A stretch of 25,787 bases of DNA from positions 1-25,787 of IMG/VR virus record IMGVR_UViG_3300049914_000387; one strand, given 5' to 3'. This stretch comes from a virus. The position numbers and the translations under genes are program-made. This document shows, in pieces, positions 7,590 to 14,501 of this stretch. The notes under the pieces are model-generated. The model was not told where the DNA came from and made no database searches. It saw only the letters and a list, made by a program, of their open reading frames with translations. Each line of letters begins with the position of its first letter. The first letter of the stretch is position 1.

Positions 7590-8021
7590 TCAACTCGCCT
7601 TCATCGCGGCGTCGATGCCGTCGGTGATTGCCGCCGCAACCTTTTTTTTCGCTTCGTCGGCGTGACGGTCGTGCGCCTTTTCCATGAAGTGAGCGCCGGC
7701 GACGTAACGCTTGCCCACCGTGAAGCCGCTGTTGACCGCCGGGCCGTACCACGCGCCCCTCGTATCCTCGCGGCTGTCGCCGAGATTGATCTTCATCCGG
7801 CCGGTGATGGAACCCTTCACCGTGCGCAGGACGGTCACAATCGCCCGGCGCAGCCGGCCGGTGCGCTTCGGGGCGGCGGCGCGTGCCGTGGCTCGCATCG
7901 CGCGAGCCTCGGCGGCCACCGCGGCCCGGACCGTGGACTTGAACACCCGCCGGCCGGCGGCGTCCATCTTCCGCAGCATCTTGATAATTTTGTCGCCGCC
8001 GCTGACGGTCGCGTAAATCAT
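7590..8021 (-). CDS. HK97 gp10-like neck / tail completion protein
   Basis: A 143-residue basic protein. An N-terminal helix (DKIIKMLRKMDAAGRRVFKSTVRAA) is followed by APKRTGRLRRAI, the signature of the HK97 gp10 family (aP..tG.Lr.si). Further on, GAWYGPAVNSGF and AHFMEKAHD match the Y-x3-E/N-x-G and (A)H-x-FM-x-A elements. These proteins join the head connector to the tail. The gene follows a head closure gene by 4 bases and precedes the tail terminator by 3. Confidence 0.88.
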   Translation of the reverse strand: MIYATVSGGDKIIKMLRKMDAAGRRVFKSTVRAAVAAEARAMRATARAAAPKRTGRLRRAIVTVLRTVKGSITGRMKINLGDSREDTRGAWYGPAVNSGFTVGKRYVAGAHFMEKAHDRHADEAKKKVAAAITDGIDAAMKAS

Positions 8022-8025
8022 CGGC

Positions 8026-8328
8026 TTACCTCTTGCCCAGCAGCAGCACGATCCATTGCCGGACGGTGGCGGGTTGGTCGGGCGGCGGGCCAGCGGCCAG
8101 GATGTTATAAACGGTTCCCTTCACCGTGGCCGTCCAGGCGGTTGTGATGCCGTCCCGCCAGCGGATCGTCGCCGTCAAGGTCGCCTCGGCCAGGATCGCG
8201 TTGCCGGCGGCGCGATCGGCGACCTTCACGGCGGCAATCTCTGCCCAAACTTCCACGCTTGCCCCGGCGGTGGGTTGCCCCCATGCGTCCAGGTTGCCGG
8301 GGGCGGTCAGTGTGATCCGGTCTTTCAT
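8026..8328 (-). CDS. Head-tail adaptor / head closure protein
   Basis: About 100 residues if started at MKDRITLTAP, which follows the upstream stop by 1 base (TGA C ATG). An ATG at 8346 (MPAAGD) is also possible. The pattern DRITL, then DAWGQPTAGASVEVWAEI, then ATIRWRDGITTAWTATVKGTVYNI and an ending in the PPPDQ...WIVLLLGKR region matches the SPP1 gp16/phage head-tail joining family (D.G......W...wA.i, and i.yr..i). It would close the portal channel after packaging. Neighbours are the gp6-like connector and the gp10-like protein. Confidence 0.85.
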   Translation of the reverse strand: MKDRITLTAPGNLDAWGQPTAGASVEVWAEIAAVKVADRAAGNAILAEATLTATIRWRDGITTAWTATVKGTVYNILAAGPPPDQPATVRQWIVLLLGKR

Positions 8329-8329
8329 G

Positions 8330-8698
8330 TCACCCGCCGCAGGCATGGTGCCCCCCGTGGTGCAGCAGACGGTACGCATGGAACTTGTCGGCCAGGGCCA
8401 GGGTGTGATTGCTCCAGCGGACCGAAGCGGCCGCCGCCGTCGTGCCGTAGCGGCGATCGTACAGGTCCGCCACCAGCAGCTTTTGCAGCAGGTGCAGCGC
8501 GGCCAAGTCCGCCGCGTCGGTCAGCGGCGAATCGAATAGCGTGGGATCATCGGTCAATAACTTGATCTCGGCGACGGCGGCCTGTTGGTAGGCCAGCAGC
8601 AGAACATCGTCGGCGTCGCCGTCCACGCGGCAATGCGCTTTCAGATCCGCCAAGGGCACAAGGTTTTCGCCGGTCAGGGGTGTCGCTTGAACGGTCAT
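8330..8698 (-). CDS. gp6-like head-tail connector
   Basis: A 122-residue helical protein. LVPLADLKAHCRVDGDADDVLLLAYQQAAVAEIKLLT matches the start of HK97 gp6/DUF3199-like connectors (l..lK.hlRid...dD..l...i.aA...v). The rest is helical with ADLAALHLLQKLLVADLYDRR. The ATG overlaps the stop of the fibre-like gene upstream in ATGA at 8695-8698, so the two are translationally coupled. A longer in-frame ORF to 8851 is rejected. The connector would attach beneath the portal ring. Confidence 0.87.
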   Translation of the reverse strand: MTVQATPLTGENLVPLADLKAHCRVDGDADDVLLLAYQQAAVAEIKLLTDDPTLFDSPLTDAADLAALHLLQKLLVADLYDRRYGTTAAAASVRWSNHTLALADKFHAYRLLHHGGHHACGG

Positions 8699-9792
8699 GC
8701 GATGATTACCTCCACGCGCGTCACGCCGTAACGGCCGGGGGCGGCGAAGTCCAGGTAGTACGTCCCGGCATTCAGCATCATCGGGGCGATCCAGTGGCCG
8801 TCGGTGCCCGTGTACGCCGACGCCAGCAGCCGCTTCGTGCCGGCATCCCACTCGGCTTTGAGGTATGCCCGGATGATCCCGTTGTCCACGCCGACGCCTT
8901 CAGCATCGACGTAGCGCAGGGCGTCCACGCCGCCGGTGTGATGGTCCACGGCAATGTCACCATCGCCGCCGCCGGCGGGCAGGTTCGCCACCGTCACACG
9001 CCCCAGTTCGTCCGTCGCCAGCAGGTTTTCCGGTACGGCCAGGATGGCCGCCGGGACGGCTTCGGCAGCGGTCTTAGCCTGGTCGGCGGCCGTGGCGGCA
9101 TTGCCGGCGGCCGTGGCAGCCGTATCAGCCGCAGTCTTGGCTTGGCCGGCGGCCGTAGCGGCCGTGTCAGCCGACGTTTTAGCCCCATCGGCCGAGGTCT
9201 TGGCGCCATCGGCGGAAGTCTTTGCCCCATCCGCGGCAGTCTTGGCGCTATCGGCTGCGGTCTTGGCCTGGCCGGCGGCCAGGGCGGCGCTGTCGGCGGC
9301 GTCGGCGGCATCTTCAGCGGCGGACACGGCATCGCTGACTTTCCCGTCCAGGTTGGCCATCTCGGTATTGTTCGCCGCGACATTACCATCCGCGTCGGTG
9401 GCTAATTTGTGATCCGGCGTGACCAGAATTTCCGCAGCGATCGCGGCGACGGTGGGAAGATTGGCGAACTCCACGGCGGCAGAGCCGTTCCACGGCACCT
9501 CGCCCATGCCTTCCAGGGGGTCGTCGGCGGCGAAATTTTCCCCCGCCTTCGATTGCACGATGAAGTCATAGTCGCCGGCGGCGGTGATCGTCGCGGGAAA
9601 ATCAGCGACATACTCGCGGGAGCCATCGCCCAGCGGGGCCAGGGCCAGGCCATAGTCCGGCCAGGTGTCTTTGTCCGGCGTTTCGCCTGCGCCCGTGGCG
9701 GGCAGATACTTCAGGCCGCGACGGGAGATTGTGACAAAGAGCGTCGTCAACCCCGCTTCGGTCGGATGCCGGAATGTGATTTCCTGGCTCAT
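8695..9792 (-). CDS. Fibre-like appendage protein with Ala-rich heptads
   Basis: A 365-residue protein beginning MSQEITFRHP; its ATG overlaps the upstream stop in ATGA (9789-9792). Three parts are visible. Residues 1-110 are an Ig-like or beta N-terminal domain. Residues 146-247 form a coiled coil with ten near-perfect heptads of the type GAKTSAD/QAKTAAD (175-244). Residues about 280-365 are a compact beta domain ending DFAAPGRYGVTRVEVIIA. This architecture fits a trimeric fibre or decoration protein. It lies between the capsid gene and the connector rather than after the tape measure, so it may be a head or neck fibre. The exact role is inferred. Confidence 0.8.
   Translation of the reverse strand: MSQEITFRHPTEAGLTTLFVTISRRGLKYLPATGAGETPDKDTWPDYGLALAPLGDGSREYVADFPATITAAGDYDFIVQSKAGENFAADDPLEGMGEVPWNGSAAVEFANLPTVAAIAAEILVTPDHKLATDADGNVAANNTEMANLDGKVSDAVSAAEDAADAADSAALAAGQAKTAADSAKTAADGAKTSADGAKTSADGAKTSADTAATAAGQAKTAADTAATAAGNAATAADQAKTAAEAVPAAILAVPENLLATDELGRVTVANLPAGGGDGDIAVDHHTGGVDALRYVDAEGVGVDNGIIRAYLKAEWDAGTKRLLASAYTGTDGHWIAPMMLNAGTYYLDFAAPGRYGVTRVEVIIA
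9061..9270 (-). repeat. Ten 21-bp coding repeats (Ala-rich heptads)
   Basis: Ten consecutive 7-codon units inside the fibre-like gene. The order is QAKTAAD, SAKTAAD, GAKTSAD three times, TAATAAG, QAKTAAD, TAATAAG, NAATAAD, QAKTAAE. The repeat length equals one coiled-coil heptad pair of turns, so slippage would change fibre length without breaking the frame. Confidence 0.85.
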
Positions 9793-10436
9793 GGAATTTC
9801 CATTGCGGTGATGTAAGAACCTGTCAGCACCGATGCGATGATGCCTGCGACCGGCGTGGCCCACTGCAAGATGAACGTTCCGGCTTGATTGACCGTGATG
9901 ACCCCTTCGACGATGCAATACTTAGGAGCGTTATCTGACCAACCCAAACTGCCCGTCAATGCAGTAACTCTCAATTCCTTGGCATTGATGGCCTCCTCGG
10001 CGGTCAGATTATAGAAATGGATATCGGCCCTGATAGCTGTGGCAGTTGCAGTCCCGCCGCCCAGCCCCACCTTGGCCCCGGCGCCTTGCGTAAACAAGTA
10101 GGCACGAAAGATATAGGTTTTGCCGGCTACCAACGTGACGGACAAGCCCGGCACGTTCGCAAGTGTCTCGGAGGTCGAATCAAATTGTGCAGTCACCCGC
10201 CCGCTCAAGATAGCCGAGGCATTGAGTTTGCTCGTGTGCGTATGTTGCGCGTCGGCATCGACGGTAGGGCCGCCCATTAATATGTTCAGGGCGGCGGCGT
10301 CGGCTAGTTTGGAGCGAGCGATGTCGGCAGTTTCGGAGATGTGAGCATTGGCAATTGCCCCGTTATCAATTTGATTGCCGTCCGCCTTTCCGGTGATCGT
10401 CGCGAAACGGTCCACTGTTCTAATCGACAGGGCCAT
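9789..10436 (-). CDS. Virion appendage / structural protein
   Basis: A 215-residue protein with AGAGGA about 8 bases before the ATG, overlapping the end of the upstream gene. Residues about 20-50 carry NGAIANAHISETADIARSKL, a short repeat-like element common in phage fibre proteins (N..I..A.Is..A.Ia.sKl). The rest is a beta-rich domain, with LSVTLVAGKTYIFRAYLFT and GTFILQWATPVAG, resembling jelly-roll tail or fibre tip domains. It belongs to the appendage block between capsid and connector genes. Structural role is likely; the exact position in the virion is unknown. Confidence 0.72.
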   Translation of the reverse strand: MALSIRTVDRFATITGKADGNQIDNGAIANAHISETADIARSKLADAAALNILMGGPTVDADAQHTHTSKLNASAILSGRVTAQFDSTSETLANVPGLSVTLVAGKTYIFRAYLFTQGAGAKVGLGGGTATATAIRADIHFYNLTAEEAINAKELRVTALTGSLGWSDNAPKYCIVEGVITVNQAGTFILQWATPVAGIIASVLTGSYITAMEIP

Positions 10437-10439
10437 TGC

Positions 10440-11444
10440 TCATGTCCTCTCGTAGAACAAGCAAGTGATGTAAGATTCGGTTATGCCGGCCAGGTTCGGC
10501 CACTGCCCCACGACGCCGTTTTTCCAGTTCACCGGATCGGTGGTAAAAATCCGGTAGGATTCATGCACGCCTGCATAGTTGGTATCGAAGGCTTTGACGA
10601 TGGTGCCGGAATACTGCCCCTGGGCAACCCCAGGCCCCCACCAGGAGTTTTGCGTCCCAAAGAGGTCGCACGCCCCGCTGGACTGCCAGGTGACGTTCGG
10701 ATCGCCGTCGAGTTTGAAGGCAAAGTTGCCTTCCCAGGCGGCTCCGTTAGCGGCATTTTGGGACGCGAACAGCGCCACCAAAAACCCCGCCTTGCTCGCG
10801 CGGTTCAAGAATGTGGCGGTCTGCTCTCCCGTGAGCGTGCCGTGATAAAAACTGGAACGAAGGCGGTAGCGACCACGTTCATCGGACGGCAACGGCCCCG
10901 ATTCATATCCCACCCACGACCATTGATAGGCGGGCGCAACGATCCAGTTTCCGTCCACGAGCTTGCCATGTTGAATCAGGATGCCGTTTGAATAGGGTAC
11001 CGGAAGGCGAAGCTGGAAGGAATACTCTTGATTGAACCAGCCTGCGATAGTCGGACTCCATCCGACCTCATGGATGGCGGTTTCCAACACCGCGGGAAGA
11101 GTCCAGCGATTGACAAAAAAGCGACCTGCCAAGGCGCATAGGGGTAAATCAACCGCCAACTTATCCGAGGGGGGATTGTTGGGGTCCGCGACGGTTCCAC
11201 AATCGACGTAAATGCGCAGGCGAGAATTCACGTCAAGAGGGCCGAAAGTGTTCCAGCCGGCGGATTCGTCAAGGACACAGAACCAGATCGTGCGTACCAC
11301 ACCCCTCTCGCCCGCGCCTAGATTCAACAGCGTGCCCGTTCGGCCGTAAACGTCATTGACATAGCTTTTTGAACTTCCCACACACGGGAACCGCAGCACA
11401 TCCAGGCGGTCAAATCGCGTCGTGATGGGGTTGCCCATAACCAT
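10440..11444 (-). CDS. DUF2961-like double-jelly-roll protein
   Basis: A 334-residue protein with GGAG 9 bases before the ATG. The N-terminal half (about 38-155) has GERGVVRTIWFCVLD, SRLRIYVD and YSFQLRLPVPYSNGILI; the C-terminal half has FKLDGDPN near 243-250, SSGACDLFGT at 255-264 and YRIFTTDPVNW at 297-307. In order and spacing this follows the DUF2961 family, two jelly rolls related to GH172 glycosidases. Where that family usually has GTEDYF this protein has GACDLF, so a conserved Glu seems absent and it may bind rather than cleave glycans. It is probably a phage surface protein. Family call moderate; enzymatic activity doubtful. Confidence 0.65.
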   Translation of the reverse strand: MVMGNPITTRFDRLDVLRFPCVGSSKSYVNDVYGRTGTLLNLGAGERGVVRTIWFCVLDESAGWNTFGPLDVNSRLRIYVDCGTVADPNNPPSDKLAVDLPLCALAGRFFVNRWTLPAVLETAIHEVGWSPTIAGWFNQEYSFQLRLPVPYSNGILIQHGKLVDGNWIVAPAYQWSWVGYESGPLPSDERGRYRLRSSFYHGTLTGEQTATFLNRASKAGFLVALFASQNAANGAAWEGNFAFKLDGDPNVTWQSSGACDLFGTQNSWWGPGVAQGQYSGTIVKAFDTNYAGVHESYRIFTTDPVNWKNGVVGQWPNLAGITESYITCLFYERT

Positions 11445-11476
11445 GTAAGAAAACTCCGGCTGTTGCTTCCACTACG

Positions 11477-11506
11477 GCCCGGCCCCCGCACTGGCGGGGG
11501 CCGGGC
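11477..11506. terminator. Perfect 13-bp GC-rich intergenic hairpin
   Basis: Arms GCCCGGCCCCCGC (11477-11489) and GCGGGGGCCGGGC (11494-11506) surround a 4-base loop. It lies in the 133-base gap after the lipoprotein gene and before the DUF2961-like gene. Neither side has a run of T, so it may be an attenuator, an RNA-processing or stability element, or a weak terminator. Confidence 0.55.
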
Positions 11507-11545
11507 TTCATCCTGGTCTTTGCGTCAACGGGGTATTTCGAACTT

Positions 11546-11561
11546 CCTGCCGGCAGGCAGG
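11546..11561. repeat. Short palindromic repeat, partial copy
   Basis: CCTGCCGGCAGGCAGG: a perfect 12-base palindrome followed by CAGG, related to the longer palindromes at 6582-6604 and 24100-24122. It lies between the lipoprotein stop and the 13-bp hairpin. Confidence 0.5.
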
Positions 11562-11577
11562 TATCAAACGGCCACCG

Positions 11578-12357
11578 TTATCCCGTGATGGCTTTCACGA
11601 TCGTCGGCGTGTTGCCCGTCTGCGCGTCGCCGTGGGCGTCCTGGAAGGCTTGCTTGACGGCTCCCTTCTGGCCGGCGGTGAATCCCTCACCTGTTTCGGT
11701 GGGCAGGCGCGTCGGCAGGGCCGCGATCTTGGCCTTGAAAATCTCGCCGCCGTCCACCACCTCGTCCAGCGGTTTCTTCCAAACCATCTTGCCTCGCAGC
11801 CATTCGACCGCGCTGCCCAGCATGGGCACGAGCGAAGCCAGCCATCGCAGGACCGGCGTGGCAAACTTGCTGGTCTGCGGTATCACCGACAAGACGCCCA
11901 GGACGATCGCTATCCCCCCGGTGCCTATAGCGACGGTCCAGAATGTGGATTTGAGCCAAGACCAAAACCGCTCCAGGACACCCGTACCTTTGTTGCCGCC
12001 GATCGTGATCTCGCCGTGCTTGCCGACGCCGATACCCTGATGCTTGGTAGCCGCTTCCGGCCCGCCCTGTCCCCACCAGGACAACACGCGGAGATAAACG
12101 GCCTTGTCCGTCATCTTGCGAGAGGTATTTGAAAACTTAGCGGGTATCCAACCCTTCGGTGCGCCTGCCTTCACTGGCGACGGCGCGGCGGGCGGTGCGG
12201 CGGGCGGCGGAGCAAAACCGTTCCCGTCGGTATTGCCCTGGGTGTAGGATTGATCCAGGGCGGCAAAGCTGCACCCAGAAACAAAGATCGGCATCGCCGC
12301 GACGAGCACCAGCACGGTAACGGCGATCAAGGCTTGACAGATTTTGTGAGTCGTCAT
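11578..12357 (-). CDS. Predicted lipoprotein with internal membrane segment
   Basis: A 259-residue protein with AAAGGGA 6 bases before the ATG. The N-terminus is a lipoprotein signal: MTTHKICQ, a hydrophobic core to about residue 27, and a lipobox FVSGC with Cys 29. A Pro/Ala linker (about 49-65) follows, then a second hydrophobic segment (about 140-160, IGTGGIAIVLGVLSVI) and an amphipathic C-terminal part. It would be exported and lipidated. Such proteins in temperate phages can block superinfection or act as spanins, but no family is recognised. It sits at the start of the appendage block after the capsid gene, an odd place for either role. Confidence 0.75.
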   Translation of the reverse strand: MTTHKICQALIAVTVLVLVAAMPIFVSGCSFAALDQSYTQGNTDGNGFAPPPAAPPAAPSPVKAGAPKGWIPAKFSNTSRKMTDKAVYLRVLSWWGQGGPEAATKHQGIGVGKHGEITIGGNKGTGVLERFWSWLKSTFWTVAIGTGGIAIVLGVLSVIPQTSKFATPVLRWLASLVPMLGSAVEWLRGKMVWKKPLDEVVDGGEIFKAKIAALPTRLPTETGEGFTAGQKGAVKQAFQDAHGDAQTGNTPTIVKAITG

Positions 12358-12374
12358 CGCAAATCCCTTTCGTG

Positions 12375-12563
12375 CTAGACATCATCCGTTTGTTCCACAT
12401 CGGCCGGGTCGATTGTCTCGCCCGGTTCATCGCCGCAAACAATCGCCATGCCCGCCATCGCCAGCCGGCGGGCCAGGTTGGCGGGCAACTCCAGGATGTC
12501 GCCGGCCTTGCCCCGATAGGCCCCGGCGATCTGGTCCAACAATTGCACCCGGTAACGTTTCAT
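12375..12563 (-). CDS. Small protein after the capsid gene, unknown
   Basis: A 62-residue protein starting at MKRYRVQLLD; a GTG three codons earlier (VKKMKRYR) is an alternative. The sequence GKAGDILELPANLARRLAMAGMAI resembles small proteins that often follow phage capsid genes (a short SH3-like strand set followed by a helix and a late acidic tail). The open frame to 12671 crosses into poor coding sequence and is not used. The function is unknown. Confidence 0.65.
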   Translation of the reverse strand: MKRYRVQLLDQIAGAYRGKAGDILELPANLARRLAMAGMAIVCGDEPGETIDPADVEQTDDV

Positions 12564-12688
12564 TTTTTTCACGCTTGGCGGTAACGGCGACACTCGTACT
12601 CGTTTGAGCCGATCCCGGCCTTCGGAGGAAAAGGAGTCAAACCTCCCCGGCATGTCGCGGCCACCGGACACGCACCCGAGAATGGGCA

Positions 12689-12711
12689 GGCGCGGGAGTC
12701 GAACCCGCGCC
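12689..12711 (-). other. T-arm-like hairpin after the capsid gene
   Basis: On the - strand GGCGCGGG and CCCGCGCC pair over 8 bp around the loop TTCGACT, 22 bases past the capsid stop. The inner 5-bp stem and 7-base loop are those of a tRNA T-arm, and GCCTGCCCA follows like an acceptor strand. No matching D-arm, anticodon arm or 5' acceptor strand could be folded upstream, so this is not called a tRNA. Confidence 0.55.
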
Positions 12712-12733
12712 GGCCTTGAATCATCGCGGCTTA

Positions 12734-13786
12734 CTAGCCGTGAATAACCTCGATGCCCACGATCGCGGCCAAGTCCGCAATCGCACCGCCGAGCTGCTGG
12801 CCGGTGTAAAGGTTCTTCTTGCTGGCCTTGCTGTCGGCCCCGATGACCAGTTCGGGGTTATAGAGCACGCCGTAGCCGCGGCCCTTGGCCAGGACGGCGG
12901 CGATAATCTTGTCGGATACCGCGCTGGCCGCCGACAGGTAATCGTTGCGGATCACGAGGCACCCGCAATAGAACTTCTCGCCGTTGACTTCCTTCCAGTA
13001 CGACACGTTGTTTTCGGTGTCGTTTTCCGCCAGGGCGATGGTGTCGCCCCGCATCATCACCACGGGGGTGGCATCTTCCGGCAGGCGGTTCTTGGCCGCC
13101 TGGACGCCCGCCCGGAACTGGGCGATCGTGTAGGAACCGGCCGCGCCGATCTGTTCGCAGAACAGCTTGTCGGCCTCGGCCCATGTGTGCGTCACGGTGT
13201 ACGCCTCGATGCCCTTCAGCGTGTCCGTGCCGTTGCCGCTGACGAAACGCCTTTTGAGCGTCTTGTTGCGGCGGCGGAAAAACGCCCGGCCGATCTCGGT
13301 GGCCACGTCGATGTTGGCGACGGCCGCCTCGTGTTGGTCGAAACTCTTGTAGTGGTGGTGAGGATACAGACTCACCGCCGGGCCGGTGCCGCTCCAGTCC
13401 GACGCGTCGCCGGCGGCGCCTTCGGTCAGCGGGTCATCATCGACCTTCGCCAACTTGCCGGTGATGCCGCTGCACGGCTGGGACAAGAAGATCGTCATCA
13501 GGTCCACGCCGATGTCCAGCGGCGGCAGGACTTGCTTGACGGCCTCGACGCGCAGGAAGTTTTCGCCCATGCTGCGGATGATTTCCTGAACGCTCTCACC
13601 CTTCAACGGGGCGATCAGGGCCGACAAAATCTTTCGCTTGTCGTCCGGCGGGCCGGACCGCACGACTTGTTCGGCGTCCTTGACGCGGCCTTCCAGCTTC
13701 GTCAGGCCAGCGCCCATTTCGTCCATACGCTGGGTTACGGTCGTCTTGACCGCCTCCAGCGCATCCTGCAATTCCTTGTCCATCAT
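12734..13786 (-). CDS. Major capsid protein (HK97 fold)
   Basis: A 350-residue protein with AGGAG 8-9 bases before ATGATG. Residues about 5-75 are a helical, coiled-coil scaffolding-like delta domain (ELQDALEAVKTTVTQRMDEMGAGL). From about 80 the pattern changes to the HK97-like shell domain: VDLMTIFLSQP, the DWSGTGPAVSLYPHHHYKS loop, DVATEIGRAFFRRRNKTL (spine-like helix) and the closing AIADLAAIVGIEVIHG. The gene follows the protease and portal, as in HK97. The delta domain should be cut by the protease upstream. Synteny gives strong support; the domain borders are approximate. Confidence 0.88.
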   Translation of the reverse strand: MMDKELQDALEAVKTTVTQRMDEMGAGLTKLEGRVKDAEQVVRSGPPDDKRKILSALIAPLKGESVQEIIRSMGENFLRVEAVKQVLPPLDIGVDLMTIFLSQPCSGITGKLAKVDDDPLTEGAAGDASDWSGTGPAVSLYPHHHYKSFDQHEAAVANIDVATEIGRAFFRRRNKTLKRRFVSGNGTDTLKGIEAYTVTHTWAEADKLFCEQIGAAGSYTIAQFRAGVQAAKNRLPEDATPVVMMRGDTIALAENDTENNVSYWKEVNGEKFYCGCLVIRNDYLSAASAVSDKIIAAVLAKGRGYGVLYNPELVIGADSKASKKNLYTGQQLGGAIADLAAIVGIEVIHG

Positions 13787-13833
13787 GTTTCAATCTCCTG
13801 TCCTGGGGACTCTTGGTCAAAAGTTTGGGACTC

Positions 13834-13850
13834 GCGGGCGACGCGCCCGC
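13834..13850. promoter_or_regulatory. Hairpin between protease and capsid genes
   Basis: GCGGGCG and CGCCCGC pair over 7 bp around a 3-base loop in the gap before the capsid ribosome binding site. It could stop exonucleases or mark an RNA-processing site that raises capsid expression. There is no T-run. The role is speculative. Confidence 0.45.
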
Positions 13851-13861
13851 CGCCCGCGGAG

Positions 13862-14497
13862 TTACTTTGATTTCGCCCATGACTTCAGGAACGCCAGCAC
13901 CGCCGCGAGATCGTAATCCTTCGCGGCCGCCGCGCGGCCCTCGGCCAGGCCGGCCGTGTAGCCGGCTTGCTTGGCGGCGTCCACGTCGGCCTTGTGGCGG
14001 TTGCGCACCACGTCAATCGCGGCCAACTGCTGCCCCGGATTGGACGTGATGGAAATGTCGCGGATGTAGAGGAACTTCGTGTAAACCGTCCGCCCCTCAC
14101 CGTCGGTCATCTTGCTGGGAATGTCCGCCCCGGCCCAAAAGCTAAGGTAAAACTGGCTGGTCGTGATGCGGTCGAAGGCCCGTTGGCCGTTGGCGTCTTT
14201 CATGTCCAACTGCCCGTACACGCGCAGGCCCTTGTCGTCGGCCTCCAGGCGGTCCGAACCGATCACGGCGGCGGCGTCGTGCTCCCACATCAGCGGCGGA
14301 TACAACTTACTGGCGGCGAACTCGGCCAACAGATCGTCGAAGGCTCCCTTGGCGACGATCGTGCCGTACCGATCCGGCTGGTCCCACAGTGCGGCGTAGC
14401 CTTCAAACTCGCCCTTGCCGTTGACCGCGCTAATCTGAATCGCCAGCAATACCGCTAGTTCATCCGCCGTTGCCGTTGCTTCCATTGTTGCTTCCAT
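13862..14497 (-). CDS. HK97-family prohead protease
   Basis: A 211-residue Ser protease expected to trim the capsid delta domain during head maturation. The start chosen is ATG at 14497, which has GGAG 9 bases upstream, lying over the portal stop; a GTG at 14512 is the longer option. Seen: FEGYAALWDQPDRYGTIVAKGAF, PPLMWEHDAAAVIGS with the conserved His (about residue 73), the strand-helix FYLSFWAG with a candidate Ser, and FLYIRDISITSNPG near 143-156. These follow the family pattern. The C-terminus is Ala/Lys-rich. Portal upstream and capsid downstream confirm the place. Confidence 0.9.
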   Translation of the reverse strand: MEATMEATATADELAVLLAIQISAVNGKGEFEGYAALWDQPDRYGTIVAKGAFDDLLAEFAASKLYPPLMWEHDAAAVIGSDRLEADDKGLRVYGQLDMKDANGQRAFDRITTSQFYLSFWAGADIPSKMTDGEGRTVYTKFLYIRDISITSNPGQQLAAIDVVRNRHKADVDAAKQAGYTAGLAEGRAAAAKDYDLAAVLAFLKSWAKSK

Positions 14498-14501
14498 TGG
14501 C

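Noticed and set aside
6639-8147. A 502-codon open frame on the + strand over the tail genes
   Set aside because: It lies opposite four well-supported tail genes, is rich in Arg, Gly and His as antisense frames in GC-rich DNA are, and has no recognisable domain.
12684-12760. A tRNA gene ending in the T-arm-like hairpin
   Set aside because: The 5' strand GGCATCG pairs with the acceptor strand at only four positions, and no anticodon arm with a 7-base loop can be formed; no CCA end is encoded.
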